Part shown: positions 1 to 8,089 of the stretch, one piece after another
How positions within the stretch are numbered: position 1 is the stretch's first letter
How the letters are laid out: every line of letters begins with the position of its first letter
NCBI GenBank assembly: GCA_031260285.1
Contig: JAIRKD010000083.1
Coordinates: 1 to 33,307 of the forward strand
Reading direction: 5' to 3'
From: Gemmatimonadota bacterium
GTDB lineage: Bacteria; Gemmatimonadota; Gemmatimonadetes; Longimicrobiales; Longimicrobiaceae
Length of the DNA: 33,307 nucleotides
Translations under genes and position numbers: made by a program
Notes under the pieces: model-generated
The model's input: the letters and a program-made list of their open reading frames with translations, nothing else
What the model was told of the DNA's origin: nothing
Database searches by the model: none

Positions 1-1005
1 ATGAATATGAAGATCGGATTCCTCCAGCGGATCTCCCTTCAGCGCAACCGACCCGTCCGCCGCACGCGTCGCGCCGGGCGGAAGGAATCCGCCGTCAGAG
101 GACCCGGCACCAGAGGAGGATCCACCACTCTCCGGAGATCTCTCCGCGGTAGCAGATGCAACCCGCGACAGAAGCTCGCTGGACACTTCATCCATATCCG
201 CTGAGCGGGCGGGTCCAGCGCCAGTACCGCTGGCCGCGTCCGTACCCCTCTCAGCCTGCGCGGCCCGGGTGTCTGCGGCGCTGAGGTTTACGGCCACCGC
301 ACCCGCGGCCCCGGTGACAGCTCCCGTATTTCCGGTTCTGATATCCGCGGCTCCGATATCCGCGGGTCGGGGATTCACGACCTCGGCGTCTGCATCCGGA
401 GTCCGGGCGTCCGCATCAATGGACCGCATCACCCTTACATCCGCGTTCAGAGCCGCGAGGACGGCGGCATCGATCCCCGCATCGTCGGTATCCGCGCCAT
501 CCTGAGGCAGGGCAACCCTTGCTCCGGCTGGCGTACTGGTACGCGCGGTTCCATCCGCGGCCCCGCTGGCTGGCGGTTCCGGCGTGCGTGCGCCGGCTGA
601 CACCCGTCCACCGGACCGGATCGTCTCTCCGATCGCGGTCTGTTCCGCCAGGCCACCCCGGATCCGGTCATCAACCGCCAGCACCACCAGCGGCCGGGCA
701 TCCGCCGCCTTCACACTCCCCGCGGTAACCACGGTAAAGGGTGAATTCCAGCGCTCCCGGGAGGGAGGGTCGGATTCAGCACGGGGCAGTGGCGGCCCGA
801 TACGCCCCGACACCGATGAATCCACCAGCACCCCGCCAGGAGCGGACGCGACCGGTCCCTGCACCCCGCCTGAAGGAGCGGAGAGCACGGAAGATCCGAC
901 CTCGGGGGCCGGAGCGAGCCGGTTCATCTCCGCCTGGCCACCGCACCCCACAAATGTGATGGCCACCGCGCCGACAAACGCCCCGCTCCATTTTCTACGG
1001 TTCAT
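1..1005 (-). CDS. putative lipoprotein, low-complexity Ala/Asp-rich, partial (C-terminus outside window)
   Basis: The minus strand is open from an ATG at 1005 to the left edge (335 codons, no stop), so the gene runs out of the window. The N-terminus MNRRKWSGAFVGAVAITFVGC is a short basic stretch, a hydrophobic core and a lipobox-like FVGC, which suggests export and lipidation at Cys21. After this comes about 70 residues rich in Pro, Ser and Gly, then a short ordered-looking part (KAADARPLVVLAVDDRIRGG, about residues 94-113). The rest is an Ala/Asp/Gly/Thr-rich low-complexity region with recurrent AD/DA pairs. An in-frame ATG at 1023 is an alternative start, but 1005 gives the better signal peptide. 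I recognise no domain. It is divergent from the MoeB gene. The low-complexity part resembles a periplasmic linker, so any functional domain probably lies beyond the window. Confidence 0.6.
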   Translation of the reverse strand, partial: MNRRKWSGAFVGAVAITFVGCGGQAEMNRLAPAPEVGSSVLSAPSGGVQGPVASAPGGVLVDSSVSGRIGPPLPRAESDPPSRERWNSPFTVVTAGSVKAADARPLVVLAVDDRIRGGLAEQTAIGETIRSGGRVSAGARTPEPPASGAADGTARTSTPAGARVALPQDGADTDDAGIDAAVLAALNADVRVMRSIDADARTPDADAEVVNPRPADIGAADIRTGNTGAVTGAAGAVAVNLSAADTRAAQAERGTDAASGTGAGPARSADMDEVSSELLSRVASATAERSPESGGSSSGAGSSDGGFLPPGATRAADGSVALKGDPLEESDLHIH

Positions 1006-1238
1006 CAGCCTTCCCGTGCGCATGTTGTTTCCGCCCGATTCTGCTTTCCCGGGCTACCCAATAGTAGTCACCCCGCCTCAGGCCGGCGACCCCATGCTTC
1101 TTTCCATGACCCCGGAACCCCCGAGACCGCCGGACGGAGTCCTCCACAGGACAGACTGCGCGAGAAAAACCGCTCATCATCCCGACAACCCGAACGGCGG
1201 GTCTCTCCGGGTGTACCTTCCATCAACCAGAGAATCAG

Positions 1239-2441
1239 GTGAAGATGAGCATCCCACAATACCCGGAATCCCCCGGGTTTTCTCCCGAAGAGACACTCCG
1301 GTATGCACGGCATCTCACCCTGCCCGAGGTAGGACGGGCCGGGCAGTACCGCCTGAAACGTTCCCGCGTCCTCGTGATCGGCGCTGGCGGACTCGGATCT
1401 CCCGTGATCATGTACCTTGCCGCGGCGGGTGTCGGCACAATCGGCGTGGTTGATTTTGATATTGTCGACGCCAGCAACCTCCAGCGGCAGATCCTTCATG
1501 GCAGCTCCGATCTCGGCTCGCTCAAACTGGATTCGGCGGTTGAGACCATCCGCGAACTGAACCCGCATGTTCACATCGAGCGTTACCCCGTCCGGCTGGA
1601 CTCCGGCAACGCGCTCGAAATCTTTGCGGACTACGAGGTTGTTGTTGATGGCACCGACAACTTCCCCACCCGTTACCTGGCGAACGACGCCTGCGTGCTC
1701 TCCGGGAAACCGTACGTCTACGGATCGATATTCCGGTTTGAGGGGCAGAACTCCGTTTTTGCGATGCCCGGTCAGCCCTGCTACCGGTGTCTCTTCGCCG
1801 AACCGCCTCCCCCGGGGCTGGTGCCCTCCTGCGAGGAAGGCGGAGTGCTCGGGGTGGTGCCCGGGATTGTCGGAACAATCCAGACGATGGAGACCATCAA
1901 ACTGCTGCTCGGAATCGGAGAAACCCTTGCCGGCCGAGTCTTGATGTTCGACGCGCTGCGCATGAAGTTTCGCGAACTTCGCCTGAAGCGGGATCCGGGC
2001 TGTCCGGTGTGTGGAGACGCACCCACCGTCCGGGAGCTGATCAACTACGAGATTTTCTGCGGCATCCAGCCGACAACTCTGAACCGGAACACAAACGGGA
2101 GCATGATGAGCGAAAACAACAAGGATCTGACCCCCACCGAGCTGAAGGCGGCACTCGACAGAGGGGAAGCCATCACCCTGCTGGATGTACGTGAACCCCA
2201 TGAGTGGGAGATCGGCAACCTGGAATCACTCGGCGCGAAACTGATTCCGCTGGGTGACCTGCCTGACCGGGTGGAGGAACTTGACCCCGGGGCGGATCTG
2301 GTTGTCTACTGCCGTTCGGGTGCCCGCAGCGACCGCGCGGTCAACTTCCTGCGCGAGCAGGGGTTCACCAGGGTCCGCAACCTCACCGGTGGCATCCGCG
2401 GCTGGTCTGAAGAGGTGGACTCGTCGATCCCCCGGTACTGA
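1239..2441 (+). CDS. moeB: MoeB/ThiF-type adenylyltransferase fused to a rhodanese domain
   Basis: This is a 400-residue E1-like enzyme that adenylates the C-terminal Gly of a ubiquitin-like sulfur carrier (MoaD, ThiS or similar), with a rhodanese domain able to pass sulfur to it. The ATP-binding GAGGLGS is at residues 48-54. The DGTDNFPTRY segment is at 137-146. Two zinc pairs are visible, CYRC (181-184) and CPVC (255-258). C198 in PSCEEGGVLG is the conserved adenylyltransferase cysteine. Residues from about 295 are a rhodanese domain with the active-site loop CRSGARS (358-364). The arrangement matches eukaryotic MOCS3/Uba4 and many bacterial MoeB proteins. The GTG at 1239 is used here; ATG at 1245 is equally possible. 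No moaD or thiS lies nearby, so the partner carrier (molybdopterin, thiamine or cysteine pathway) cannot be decided. Confidence 0.9.
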   Translation: MKMSIPQYPESPGFSPEETLRYARHLTLPEVGRAGQYRLKRSRVLVIGAGGLGSPVIMYLAAAGVGTIGVVDFDIVDASNLQRQILHGSSDLGSLKLDSAVETIRELNPHVHIERYPVRLDSGNALEIFADYEVVVDGTDNFPTRYLANDACVLSGKPYVYGSIFRFEGQNSVFAMPGQPCYRCLFAEPPPPGLVPSCEEGGVLGVVPGIVGTIQTMETIKLLLGIGETLAGRVLMFDALRMKFRELRLKRDPGCPVCGDAPTVRELINYEIFCGIQPTTLNRNTNGSMMSENNKDLTPTELKAALDRGEAITLLDVREPHEWEIGNLESLGAKLIPLGDLPDRVEELDPGADLVVYCRSGARSDRAVNFLREQGFTRVRNLTGGIRGWSEEVDSSIPRY

Positions 2442-3022
2442 TGAGCGATCCAGTCACCCGCGTGGCCGAACTGCTCGACCGCGCGGCCCGGGCAGGGGTC
2501 GTGGAACCCAACGCGATGGCGCTCGCCACGGTGGACAGCGAAGGCCGCCCTTCAGTCCGCATGGTTCTGCTGAAAGGGCTGGATGATTCGGGGTTTGTCT
2601 TCTTCACCAACCTGGAAAGCCGGAAGGGTGAAGAGCTGCGGGCCAATCCGCACGCCGCGCTCTGCTTCCACTGGCGGGAGTTCGAGACCCAGGTGAGGGT
2701 GGAGGGAGCGGTTGAGCTGGTCACCGATGCGGAGGCGGACGCGTACTTCGCGAGCCGTCCACGGGGAAGCCGGATCGGGGCGTGGGCCTCGGAGCAGAGC
2801 CGTCCGCTGCCGGTGTTCGAGGATCTTGAGCGCCGGGTCGTGGAAGTGGAAGCCCGGTATGAAGATCAGGAGGTCCCCAGACCGCCCTTCTGGTCAGGGT
2901 TCCGGCTGACTCCGGCAACCATCGAGATCTGGTCGGGAAAGCCGAGCCGGCTGCACCTCCGCGAGGTCTACCAGCGGAGTGAGCCGGACGCACCCTGGGA
3001 GATGCAACTGCTCTATCCCTGA
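2441..3022 (+). CDS. pdxH: pyridoxamine 5'-phosphate oxidase
   Basis: This 193-residue flavoprotein is predicted to oxidise pyridoxine or pyridoxamine 5'-phosphate to pyridoxal 5'-phosphate with FMN and O2. Family hallmarks are NAMALATVDSEGRPSVRMVLLK (24-45), FFTNLESRKGEEL (54-66), the FMN/substrate region RGSRIGAWASEQS (108-120) and the C-terminal WSGKPSRLHLREVYQR (164-179), equivalent to the W-x-G-x(3)-RLH segment of known PdxH. Its ATG overlaps the MoeB stop as TGATG, so the two genes are almost certainly co-transcribed and translationally coupled. Length is slightly short compared with the E. coli enzyme because the N-terminus is reduced. PLP made here would serve IlvE in this window among many other enzymes. 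Confidence 0.93.
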   Translation: MSDPVTRVAELLDRAARAGVVEPNAMALATVDSEGRPSVRMVLLKGLDDSGFVFFTNLESRKGEELRANPHAALCFHWREFETQVRVEGAVELVTDAEADAYFASRPRGSRIGAWASEQSRPLPVFEDLERRVVEVEARYEDQEVPRPPFWSGFRLTPATIEIWSGKPSRLHLREVYQRSEPDAPWEMQLLYP

Positions 3023-3117
3023 ACTCTTCCCGCGGTAGTTCCCGCTCCTCACAAAGTCTCTCTGGAGCGCGTACCGCAGCAGCCGCAAAGCTCCACTCCC
3101 CCCTCCGGCCCCGGTTG

Positions 3118-3528
3118 TCAGTTCGCCTTGGGCCAGGGGGCGCGGAGGATCATCAACGGCGTTTCGTGCGGAGGCAGGTCACCCAGATTCACCACAAAAC
3201 GGTAGCTGCCCGGCCGCTCGAACTGGGTGCCGAACAGCCCGAATACCTGGTGGGTTGTGGCAAAATCACCCGGCTCCACCATCGGGGCCACAATCTCTCC
3301 ACCCGCCTCAAAAAGCGGGGCCCCCTCTTCATCGAGAAGCCGCACCCGCACCGGAATCGGACGTCCGTTATCCCCGAACTCCGCTTCGATCCGGAAAACG
3401 AGCACCATCTTCGGGTGCACCATCGGGAAGTTCGCGGAGATGATCCGATCAAAAACGCCAAGTACGTTCAGCTTGCCTTCACGGGAGATATTCGCCTCAT
3501 CAGCGATCAGCGCCATCGGTATCTTCAC
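3118..3528 (-). CDS. small conserved hypothetical protein (DUF6941-like)
   Basis: This is a 136-residue protein if GTG at 3528 is the start, or 132 residues from ATG at 3516. The N-terminus KIPMALIADEANISREGKLN, followed by VLGVFDRI, resembles a family of small bacterial proteins of unknown function that begin with a 'lADyA...GKLnvlGifd.I' pattern (DUF6941, from memory). The rest alternates beta-strand-like segments, such as VLVFRIEAEF, PVRVRLLDEEG and GSYRFVVNLGD, which suggests an all-beta sandwich. There is no signal peptide or membrane segment in this version. The frame stays open upstream to 3828, but that part runs through the direct repeat at 3669-3758 and has no family resemblance, so I leave it out. 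It is convergent with pdxH. Confidence 0.65.
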   Translation of the reverse strand: MKIPMALIADEANISREGKLNVLGVFDRIISANFPMVHPKMVLVFRIEAEFGDNGRPIPVRVRLLDEEGAPLFEAGGEIVAPMVEPGDFATTHQVFGLFGTQFERPGSYRFVVNLGDLPPHETPLMILRAPWPKAN

Positions 3529-3668
3529 GTTGGTTTCTGCATCAGGGGAGACCGGTTCCGGAGACAACAGAATGATAAATCTGCTGATCTGCCGCCCCCG
3601 AACAAGGGGGCTGGCCAGGCGGGCGGGTAATTGCCGGCGGATAACGCGGGTCTTCGACATCCCCCCGG

Positions 3669-3758
3669 AGCTCATCCTCGCGGGGGCAGGTTTTGTGTCG
3701 CCGGTTCTGCTGTACGCCAATAGATGACAAGCTCGCCCTCGCGGGGGCGGGTTTTGTG
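3669..3758. repeat. pair of 29-bp imperfect direct repeats in intergenic spacer
   Basis: Two copies, 3669-3697 and 3730-3758, share 26 of 29 bases. Their common core is CTCGCGGGGGC followed by GGTTTTGTG. Each copy contains a short GC-rich inverted part (CCTCGCGGGGG). They lie in the 302-base spacer between the minus-strand small protein (starting at 3528) and the LOG gene at 3831. I see no promoter or gene in the rest of that spacer. The structure looks like a dispersed intergenic repeat, which only a genome-wide count can show. Confidence 0.7.
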
Positions 3759-3830
3759 CGTCGGGCATCGGGCGGGTATCTTTCCCACAAACCAGCAGGC
3801 AGATCACCTTAACCTGACCTACCGCCAAGT

Positions 3831-4628
3831 ATGGCCGGAAGCTCTCCCGATAACGGTCCTTCGCGGAACGCCACAGCCATCAAGGGCGCCGCGACGGAAG
3901 ACGAACGGCTCCTCAACCCTCAACCCGCACAGGCGGACTTCACTCATACCGACCCCTGGCGGGTGTTCCGGATCATGGGTGAATTTGTGGAAGGGTTTGA
4001 TAACCTCGCACAGGTCGGTCAGGCGGTGGCGATCTTCGGATCAGCGCGCGTTCCCCCGGACCACCCCCAGTATGAGGCCGTCCGCAGAACTTCAGAGCTG
4101 CTCGCCCGGGAGGGCTTCGCTGTGATCACCGGCGGTGGGCCGGGGCTGATGGAAGCCGCAAACCGGGGCGCAAAAGACGGCGGCGGGCTCTCTATCGGGT
4201 GCAACATCGAACTCCCCTTTGAGCAGGGAACCAACGCCTGGGTCGATATCTCCGTCGACTTCCGCTATTTCTTTGTGCGGAAGATGATGTTTGTGAAGTA
4301 CGCGGAGGCGTTTGTCATCTTCCCCGGCGGGTTCGGCACGCTGGACGAACTCTTCGAGGCACTCACCCTCATCCAGACCCGGAAGATCCATAACTTCCCC
4401 GTGGTACTCTTCGGGTCGGAGTTCTGGAAGGGGATGCTCGACTGGATCCATAATGTGATGCAGGAAGAAGGAAAGATCTCCCCTGAAGACCTTGATCTGA
4501 TGCTGGTCACGGACTCTCCGGAAGAAGTCGTTCAGCATATCCTCTCCTTCCCGGACCGGCACAGACGCCCGACACCGGAAGGCACAGCCACGGCTGAGGA
4601 CAGGTCTCTGAGGGAACCGGCGAAGTGA
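3831..4628 (+). CDS. LOG-family protein (TIGR00730-type, cytokinin riboside phosphoribohydrolase-like)
   Basis: The gene encodes 265 residues of a Rossmann-like LOG fold. The family cleaves nucleoside 5'-monophosphates of the cytokinin type to free base and ribose phosphate; the bacterial substrate is often unknown. Visible hallmarks are AIFGSARV (67-74), GGGPGLMEAANRGA (101-114), RKMMFVKYAEAF (150-161) and the signature PGGFGTLDE (165-173), with the basic and acidic residues R150/K151 and E173. About 40 unconserved residues precede the domain and a charged tail follows. Such proteins are often mislabelled 'lysine decarboxylase' because of old family names; nothing here supports that activity. 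It stands alone, with a stem-loop immediately downstream. Confidence 0.88.
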   Translation: MAGSSPDNGPSRNATAIKGAATEDERLLNPQPAQADFTHTDPWRVFRIMGEFVEGFDNLAQVGQAVAIFGSARVPPDHPQYEAVRRTSELLAREGFAVITGGGPGLMEAANRGAKDGGGLSIGCNIELPFEQGTNAWVDISVDFRYFFVRKMMFVKYAEAFVIFPGGFGTLDELFEALTLIQTRKIHNFPVVLFGSEFWKGMLDWIHNVMQEEGKISPEDLDLMLVTDSPEEVVQHILSFPDRHRRPTPEGTATAEDRSLREPAK

Positions 4629-4654
4629 ACCCCTGAAGGGATTCAGCAGAAAGA

Positions 4655-4689
4655 TCCGGCAGAGAGATTCAGCGAAGCGATCTGCCGGA
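4655..4689 (+). terminator. stem-loop downstream of LOG gene
   Basis: TCCGGCAGA (4655-4663) pairs perfectly with TCTGCCGGA (4681-4689) across a 17-base loop. It lies 27 bases after the LOG stop codon. No T-run follows, so it is either a weak or factor-assisted terminator or an mRNA 3'-end protector. Confidence 0.4.
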
Positions 4690-4717
4690 GAGTAAAAGAC
4701 CCGGAGAAGTAAAGAAC

Positions 4718-4733
4718 CCCGGAGCGCTCCGGG
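4718..4733. promoter_or_regulatory. 16-bp perfect palindrome upstream of the DHS-like gene
   Basis: CCCGGAGCGCTCCGGG is a perfect palindrome 44 bases before the start of the DHS-like gene. It could be an operator or a short hairpin in the leader. No convincing -35/-10 pair was seen beside it. Confidence 0.35.
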
Positions 4734-4776
4734 CTGAACGATACGAAATCAGCAGAGCGGTACATAAACCATTTCC

Positions 4777-5763
4777 ATGCGAGCCATGAGCCAGACACCG
4801 GTATCCGACTTCCTCAAAGCGAACTTCAGGCATTTCAACGCCGCCACCCTGATCGAGGCGGCTGAAGGCTGGAATCGTCATCTGGAAGGCGGTGGAAAGA
4901 TGCTGGTGACACTCGCCGGCGCGATGAGCACCGCGGAGCTGGGGATCTCGCTGGCGGAGATGATCCGCCAGGGGAAGGTGGACGCGATCTGCTGCACAGG
5001 CGCCAACCTGGAAGAGGATATCTTCAATCTGGTCGCTCACGAACACTACGAGCGCATCCCTGACTGGCGCGCTCTTTCCGCCGAAGCGGAGGCTGACCTG
5101 CTTGCCCGTCACATGAACCGGGTGACCGATACCTGCATCCCGGAGCACGAGGCGATGCGGCGCATTGAATCCGCGGTTCTGGAGGAGTGGGAACGGGCGG
5201 ACAAGGCGGGGGAACGCTACTTCCCGCATGAGTTCATGTACCGCATCCTCCGCTCGGGTGTGCTCAAGGACTCCTATCAGATCGACCCGAAGAACTCCTG
5301 GATGCTCGCGGCAGCTGAACGGAACCTGCCGATCATCGTGCCCGGGTGGGAGGATTCAACCCTCGGCAACATGTTCACCGGCCATGTGATCTCCGGCGAT
5401 GTGAAGAATGTACACACGGTGCGTACCGGCATCGAGTATATGATGGAGCTGGCCTCCTTCTATACAGAGACAACCCGCGACACCACCATCGGCTTCTTCC
5501 AGATCGGCGGGGGAATCGCGGGTGACTTCCCGATCTGTGTAGTGCCCATGCTCCACCAGGATCTGCGCCGCGACGACGTTCCGCTCTGGGGCTACTTCTG
5601 CCAGATCTCCGATTCAACAACCAGCTACGGCTCCTACTCCGGCGCGGTTCCGAACGAGAAGATCACCTGGGGGAAGCTGGGCGTGGATACGCCCCGGTAC
5701 ATCATCGAGTCCGACGCCTCCATCGTCGCACCGCTGGTCTTCGCCCTGGTTCTGGGCTGGTAA
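4777..5763 (+). CDS. deoxyhypusine synthase-family protein (bacterial DHS-like)
   Basis: The gene encodes 328 residues resembling deoxyhypusine synthase, an NAD-dependent enzyme that moves the aminobutyl group of spermidine. Residues 41-60 (KMLVTLAGAMSTAELGISLA) and TGANLEED (74-81) match the NAD-binding region. GGGIAGDFPI (244-253) is the glycine-rich segment, and NEKITWGK (293-300) carries the lysine (K300) equivalent to the aminobutyl-accepting active-site lysine of DHS. ATG at 4786 (residue 4) is an alternative start; neither has a strong ribosome-binding site. Bacteria lack eIF5A, the usual protein substrate, so the acceptor is likely a small amine (for example giving homospermidine) or an unknown protein. 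No other polyamine gene lies nearby. Confidence 0.85.
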   Translation: MRAMSQTPVSDFLKANFRHFNAATLIEAAEGWNRHLEGGGKMLVTLAGAMSTAELGISLAEMIRQGKVDAICCTGANLEEDIFNLVAHEHYERIPDWRALSAEAEADLLARHMNRVTDTCIPEHEAMRRIESAVLEEWERADKAGERYFPHEFMYRILRSGVLKDSYQIDPKNSWMLAAAERNLPIIVPGWEDSTLGNMFTGHVISGDVKNVHTVRTGIEYMMELASFYTETTRDTTIGFFQIGGGIAGDFPICVVPMLHQDLRRDDVPLWGYFCQISDSTTSYGSYSGAVPNEKITWGKLGVDTPRYIIESDASIVAPLVFALVLGW

Positions 5764-5818
5764 CAGCAGATGTTTCCGGCAAACCCGTTCAACCCCTGTC
5801 CGTATACGTATTCCGCGA

Positions 5819-7009
5819 ATGACTGACGCTGAACTGGAGCTGCTGATCGCCACACGCCGGGACCTCCATCAGCATCCGGAGCTCGGATTTGAGGAGTTCC
5901 GGACGGCGGGTATCGTCGCGGATCGCCTGCGCGCGGCGGGATACCAGCTGAAGACGGGCGTTGCGGGAACAGGGGTTGTCGGAACGCTCAAGGGGGGCGG
6001 CGGGCCAGGCGGGACGCTTCTCCTCCGGGCGGATATGGATGCGCTCCCGATTGTGGAGAAGACTTCTCACAACTTCCGCTCCCGTCATCCGGGCCGGATG
6101 CACGCCTGTGGTCATGACGCCCATGTTGCGATCGGCATCGCGGTTGCGGAGCGGCTCGCAAAACGCGCCGACAGACTGCCCGGCGAAATCCGCTACGTCT
6201 TCCAGCCCGCGGAAGAAGGACTGGGTGGAGCGTCGCGGATGATCAGCGAAGGTGTGCTCGAAGGGGTGGACGCGGCACTGGGGCTTCACGTCTGGTCGGG
6301 CCTGCCAGCCGGCGAAGTCGGAGTTGTGGATGGACCCCAGATGGCAAGCTTCCAGGACTTCACCATCACTGTCACCGGTCGCGGCGGACATGCCGCAATC
6401 CCTCACGAGACAGTGGATGCGCTGTACGTCGCCGCCCAGATCGTGGTTGCGCTGCAGAGCATCGTCTCCCGCAATATATCACCGCTGGATCATGCAGTTG
6501 TTACGGTCGGCTCGCTGCACGCCGGGACTGCGTCCAACATCATTGCGGGATCCGCTGTGCTGGGTGGCACAACCCGGGGCTTCTCCAGCGCCACGGACTC
6601 GCTGCTTCGCACGCGCGTGACCGCGGTTGCGGAAGGGGTCGCGACAGCGCTGGGGGCGCAGGCCCGGGTTGAGTTTGCGGAGCTGGTGGTGCCCCCCACC
6701 ACAAACGATCCCGCGCTTGCGGCACTTGTCCGGCAGGTCGCGATCGAGGTGATCGGTCCGGAGTTTGTCCGCTCGGATCCCTCGGTGCGCACGATGGCCG
6801 CGGAGGACTTCGCGGAGTTCTGCACCCGCGTTCCGGGATGTTTCTTCTTTGTGGGTGCCGCGGAGGAATCAATCGGAGCCGTGCATCCCCATCATTCACC
6901 CTTCTTCGATATCTCGGAGAAAGCGCTCCCGGTGGGGGTGGAAGTTCTGGAGCGCGCGGCGGTGGCCTGGCTGACCGGCTCAGCGGCGTCAGCGTCAGTA
7001 TCAGAATAA
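5819..7009 (+). CDS. M20-family amidohydrolase (N-acyl-amino acid / hippurate hydrolase type)
   Basis: This is a 396-residue metal-dependent amidohydrolase of the M20D type, which removes acyl groups from amino acids or related amides. The N-terminus RRDLHQHPELGFEEF (13-27) is typical. The metal ligands of the family are visible: HACGHD (95-100), PAEEG (130-134), H157 in GLHVW and the C-terminal HPHHSPFFD (356-364). The dimerisation domain begins near FTITVTGRGGHAA (181-193). Typical family length is 380-400. No signal peptide, so it is probably cytosolic. It starts 55 bases after the DHS-like gene on the same strand and may be co-transcribed. The exact substrate cannot be read from the sequence. 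Confidence 0.92.
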   Translation: MTDAELELLIATRRDLHQHPELGFEEFRTAGIVADRLRAAGYQLKTGVAGTGVVGTLKGGGGPGGTLLLRADMDALPIVEKTSHNFRSRHPGRMHACGHDAHVAIGIAVAERLAKRADRLPGEIRYVFQPAEEGLGGASRMISEGVLEGVDAALGLHVWSGLPAGEVGVVDGPQMASFQDFTITVTGRGGHAAIPHETVDALYVAAQIVVALQSIVSRNISPLDHAVVTVGSLHAGTASNIIAGSAVLGGTTRGFSSATDSLLRTRVTAVAEGVATALGAQARVEFAELVVPPTTNDPALAALVRQVAIEVIGPEFVRSDPSVRTMAAEDFAEFCTRVPGCFFFVGAAEESIGAVHPHHSPFFDISEKALPVGVEVLERAAVAWLTGSAASASVSE

Positions 7010-7097
7010 AATCCCCGGGTGACAGCGAGGTCCCGGATCATATGAAATCCCGGGTGGTGTTGATGCCTCAGGTAACAGTGAAGCCCCGGATGCAGCG

Positions 7098-7895
7098 GTG
7101 AAACCCTGGATCTGGCGGGACCGGTGGGCTCTTGTCACCGGAGCCTCCTCCGGACTCGGCCGGGTCTTCGCGGAACGGCTCGCGGAGCGCGGCTGCCACC
7201 TCGTCCTCACCGCCCGCCGGGTTGAGCGTCTCGACCAGCTGGCATCTCAGCTGCGCGACAGCTGCGGCGTACAGGTGGTGGTCCATCCCGCGGACCTCTC
7301 GCAGGAGGGTGAGCCTGCCCGCCTCTGGTCACTTGCCACGGAAGAAGGGCGGCAGATCCACCTGCTGATCAACAATGCGGGGTTGGGAGCGCGGGGTCTC
7401 TTCCACGAGGTGGAGATCCAGCGTCACCTCGAAATCCTTCGTGTGAACTGCGGCGCGCTTACCGGACTGGCCCACCTCGCCCTCCCGCCCATGCGGGCCC
7501 GTGGTGAGGGTGGAATCATCAACCTGGCCTCCATCGCAGCCTTCCAGCCGGTGCCGACGCTCGCCACGTACGCCGCGGCAAAAGCGTATGTGCTGTCGCT
7601 CTCTGAAGCGTTATGGATCGAGAACCACAACGCCGGAGTCCGCGTGCTCGCCCTCTGTCCCGGCCGTACACCCACAGAGTTTCAACGGGTGGCGGGCACG
7701 GGATCAACGGAAGGTGCCTTCGGACTCCGCTCACCGGAACAGGTAGTGGACGCAGGGCTCTCCGCGTTTGAGCAGGGAGCATCCTCCGTGGTCCCGGGAC
7801 TGGAAAACCGGGCGGCCACCTGGGTCACGCGGATCATGCCCCGGTCAGCGCTCACCCGGGCAATGAAGACGGTAGTGCGGAAGTTCTGGAAGTAA
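7098..7895 (+). CDS. short-chain dehydrogenase/reductase
   Basis: The protein has 265 residues with all classical SDR marks: the NAD(P)-binding TGASSGLG (14-21), NNAG (92-95), and the catalytic triad S145, Y158 and K162 in the YAAAK motif. The residue after the second beta strand is an arginine pair (TARRVE, 38-43), which usually favours NADP(H). The C-terminal part (residues 225-265) is basic and fits the longer DltE/YqjQ-like subgroup. The start is GTG at 7098; no in-frame ATG gives a sensible N-terminus. It lies 88 bases after the amidohydrolase on the same strand. The substrate is unknown. Confidence 0.88.
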   Translation: MKPWIWRDRWALVTGASSGLGRVFAERLAERGCHLVLTARRVERLDQLASQLRDSCGVQVVVHPADLSQEGEPARLWSLATEEGRQIHLLINNAGLGARGLFHEVEIQRHLEILRVNCGALTGLAHLALPPMRARGEGGIINLASIAAFQPVPTLATYAAAKAYVLSLSEALWIENHNAGVRVLALCPGRTPTEFQRVAGTGSTEGAFGLRSPEQVVDAGLSAFEQGASSVVPGLENRAATWVTRIMPRSALTRAMKTVVRKFWK

Positions 7896-8089
7896 CCGGC
7901 GGACAACTGCCTTCAACAGCCGGAAGCCACGGTGAACCGGTTGACGCCGGAGCAGCAATGCCGGAACAACCGGGGGACTGGGGAGATACGATACCTCTTC
8001 GGTTTCCCGGCCATTTCAGCTGCTGGCCCGTACGGTTGCACCCCCTTCCCGGCCCCGCCGGGACAATCTGTAACCCTGAAGCATTGATC

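Noticed and set aside
584-1453. A 289-codon plus-strand frame across the lipoprotein and the MoeB start
   Set aside because: The product is Pro/Arg/Ser-rich without a domain, it overlaps the real MoeB start, and the minus strand here has a signal peptide and lipobox.
3529-3828. A longer version of the small minus-strand protein starting at 3828
   Set aside because: The additional 100 residues come from the direct-repeat spacer and show no family resemblance; the conserved part starts at 3528 or 3516.
3831-4628. Lysine decarboxylase
   Set aside because: The PGGxGT...E signature belongs to the LOG family; the PLP-binding motif of true lysine decarboxylases is absent.
4777-5763. Canonical deoxyhypusine synthase acting on eIF5A
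   Set aside because: The substrate protein is not known in bacteria, and EF-P modification uses unrelated enzymes.
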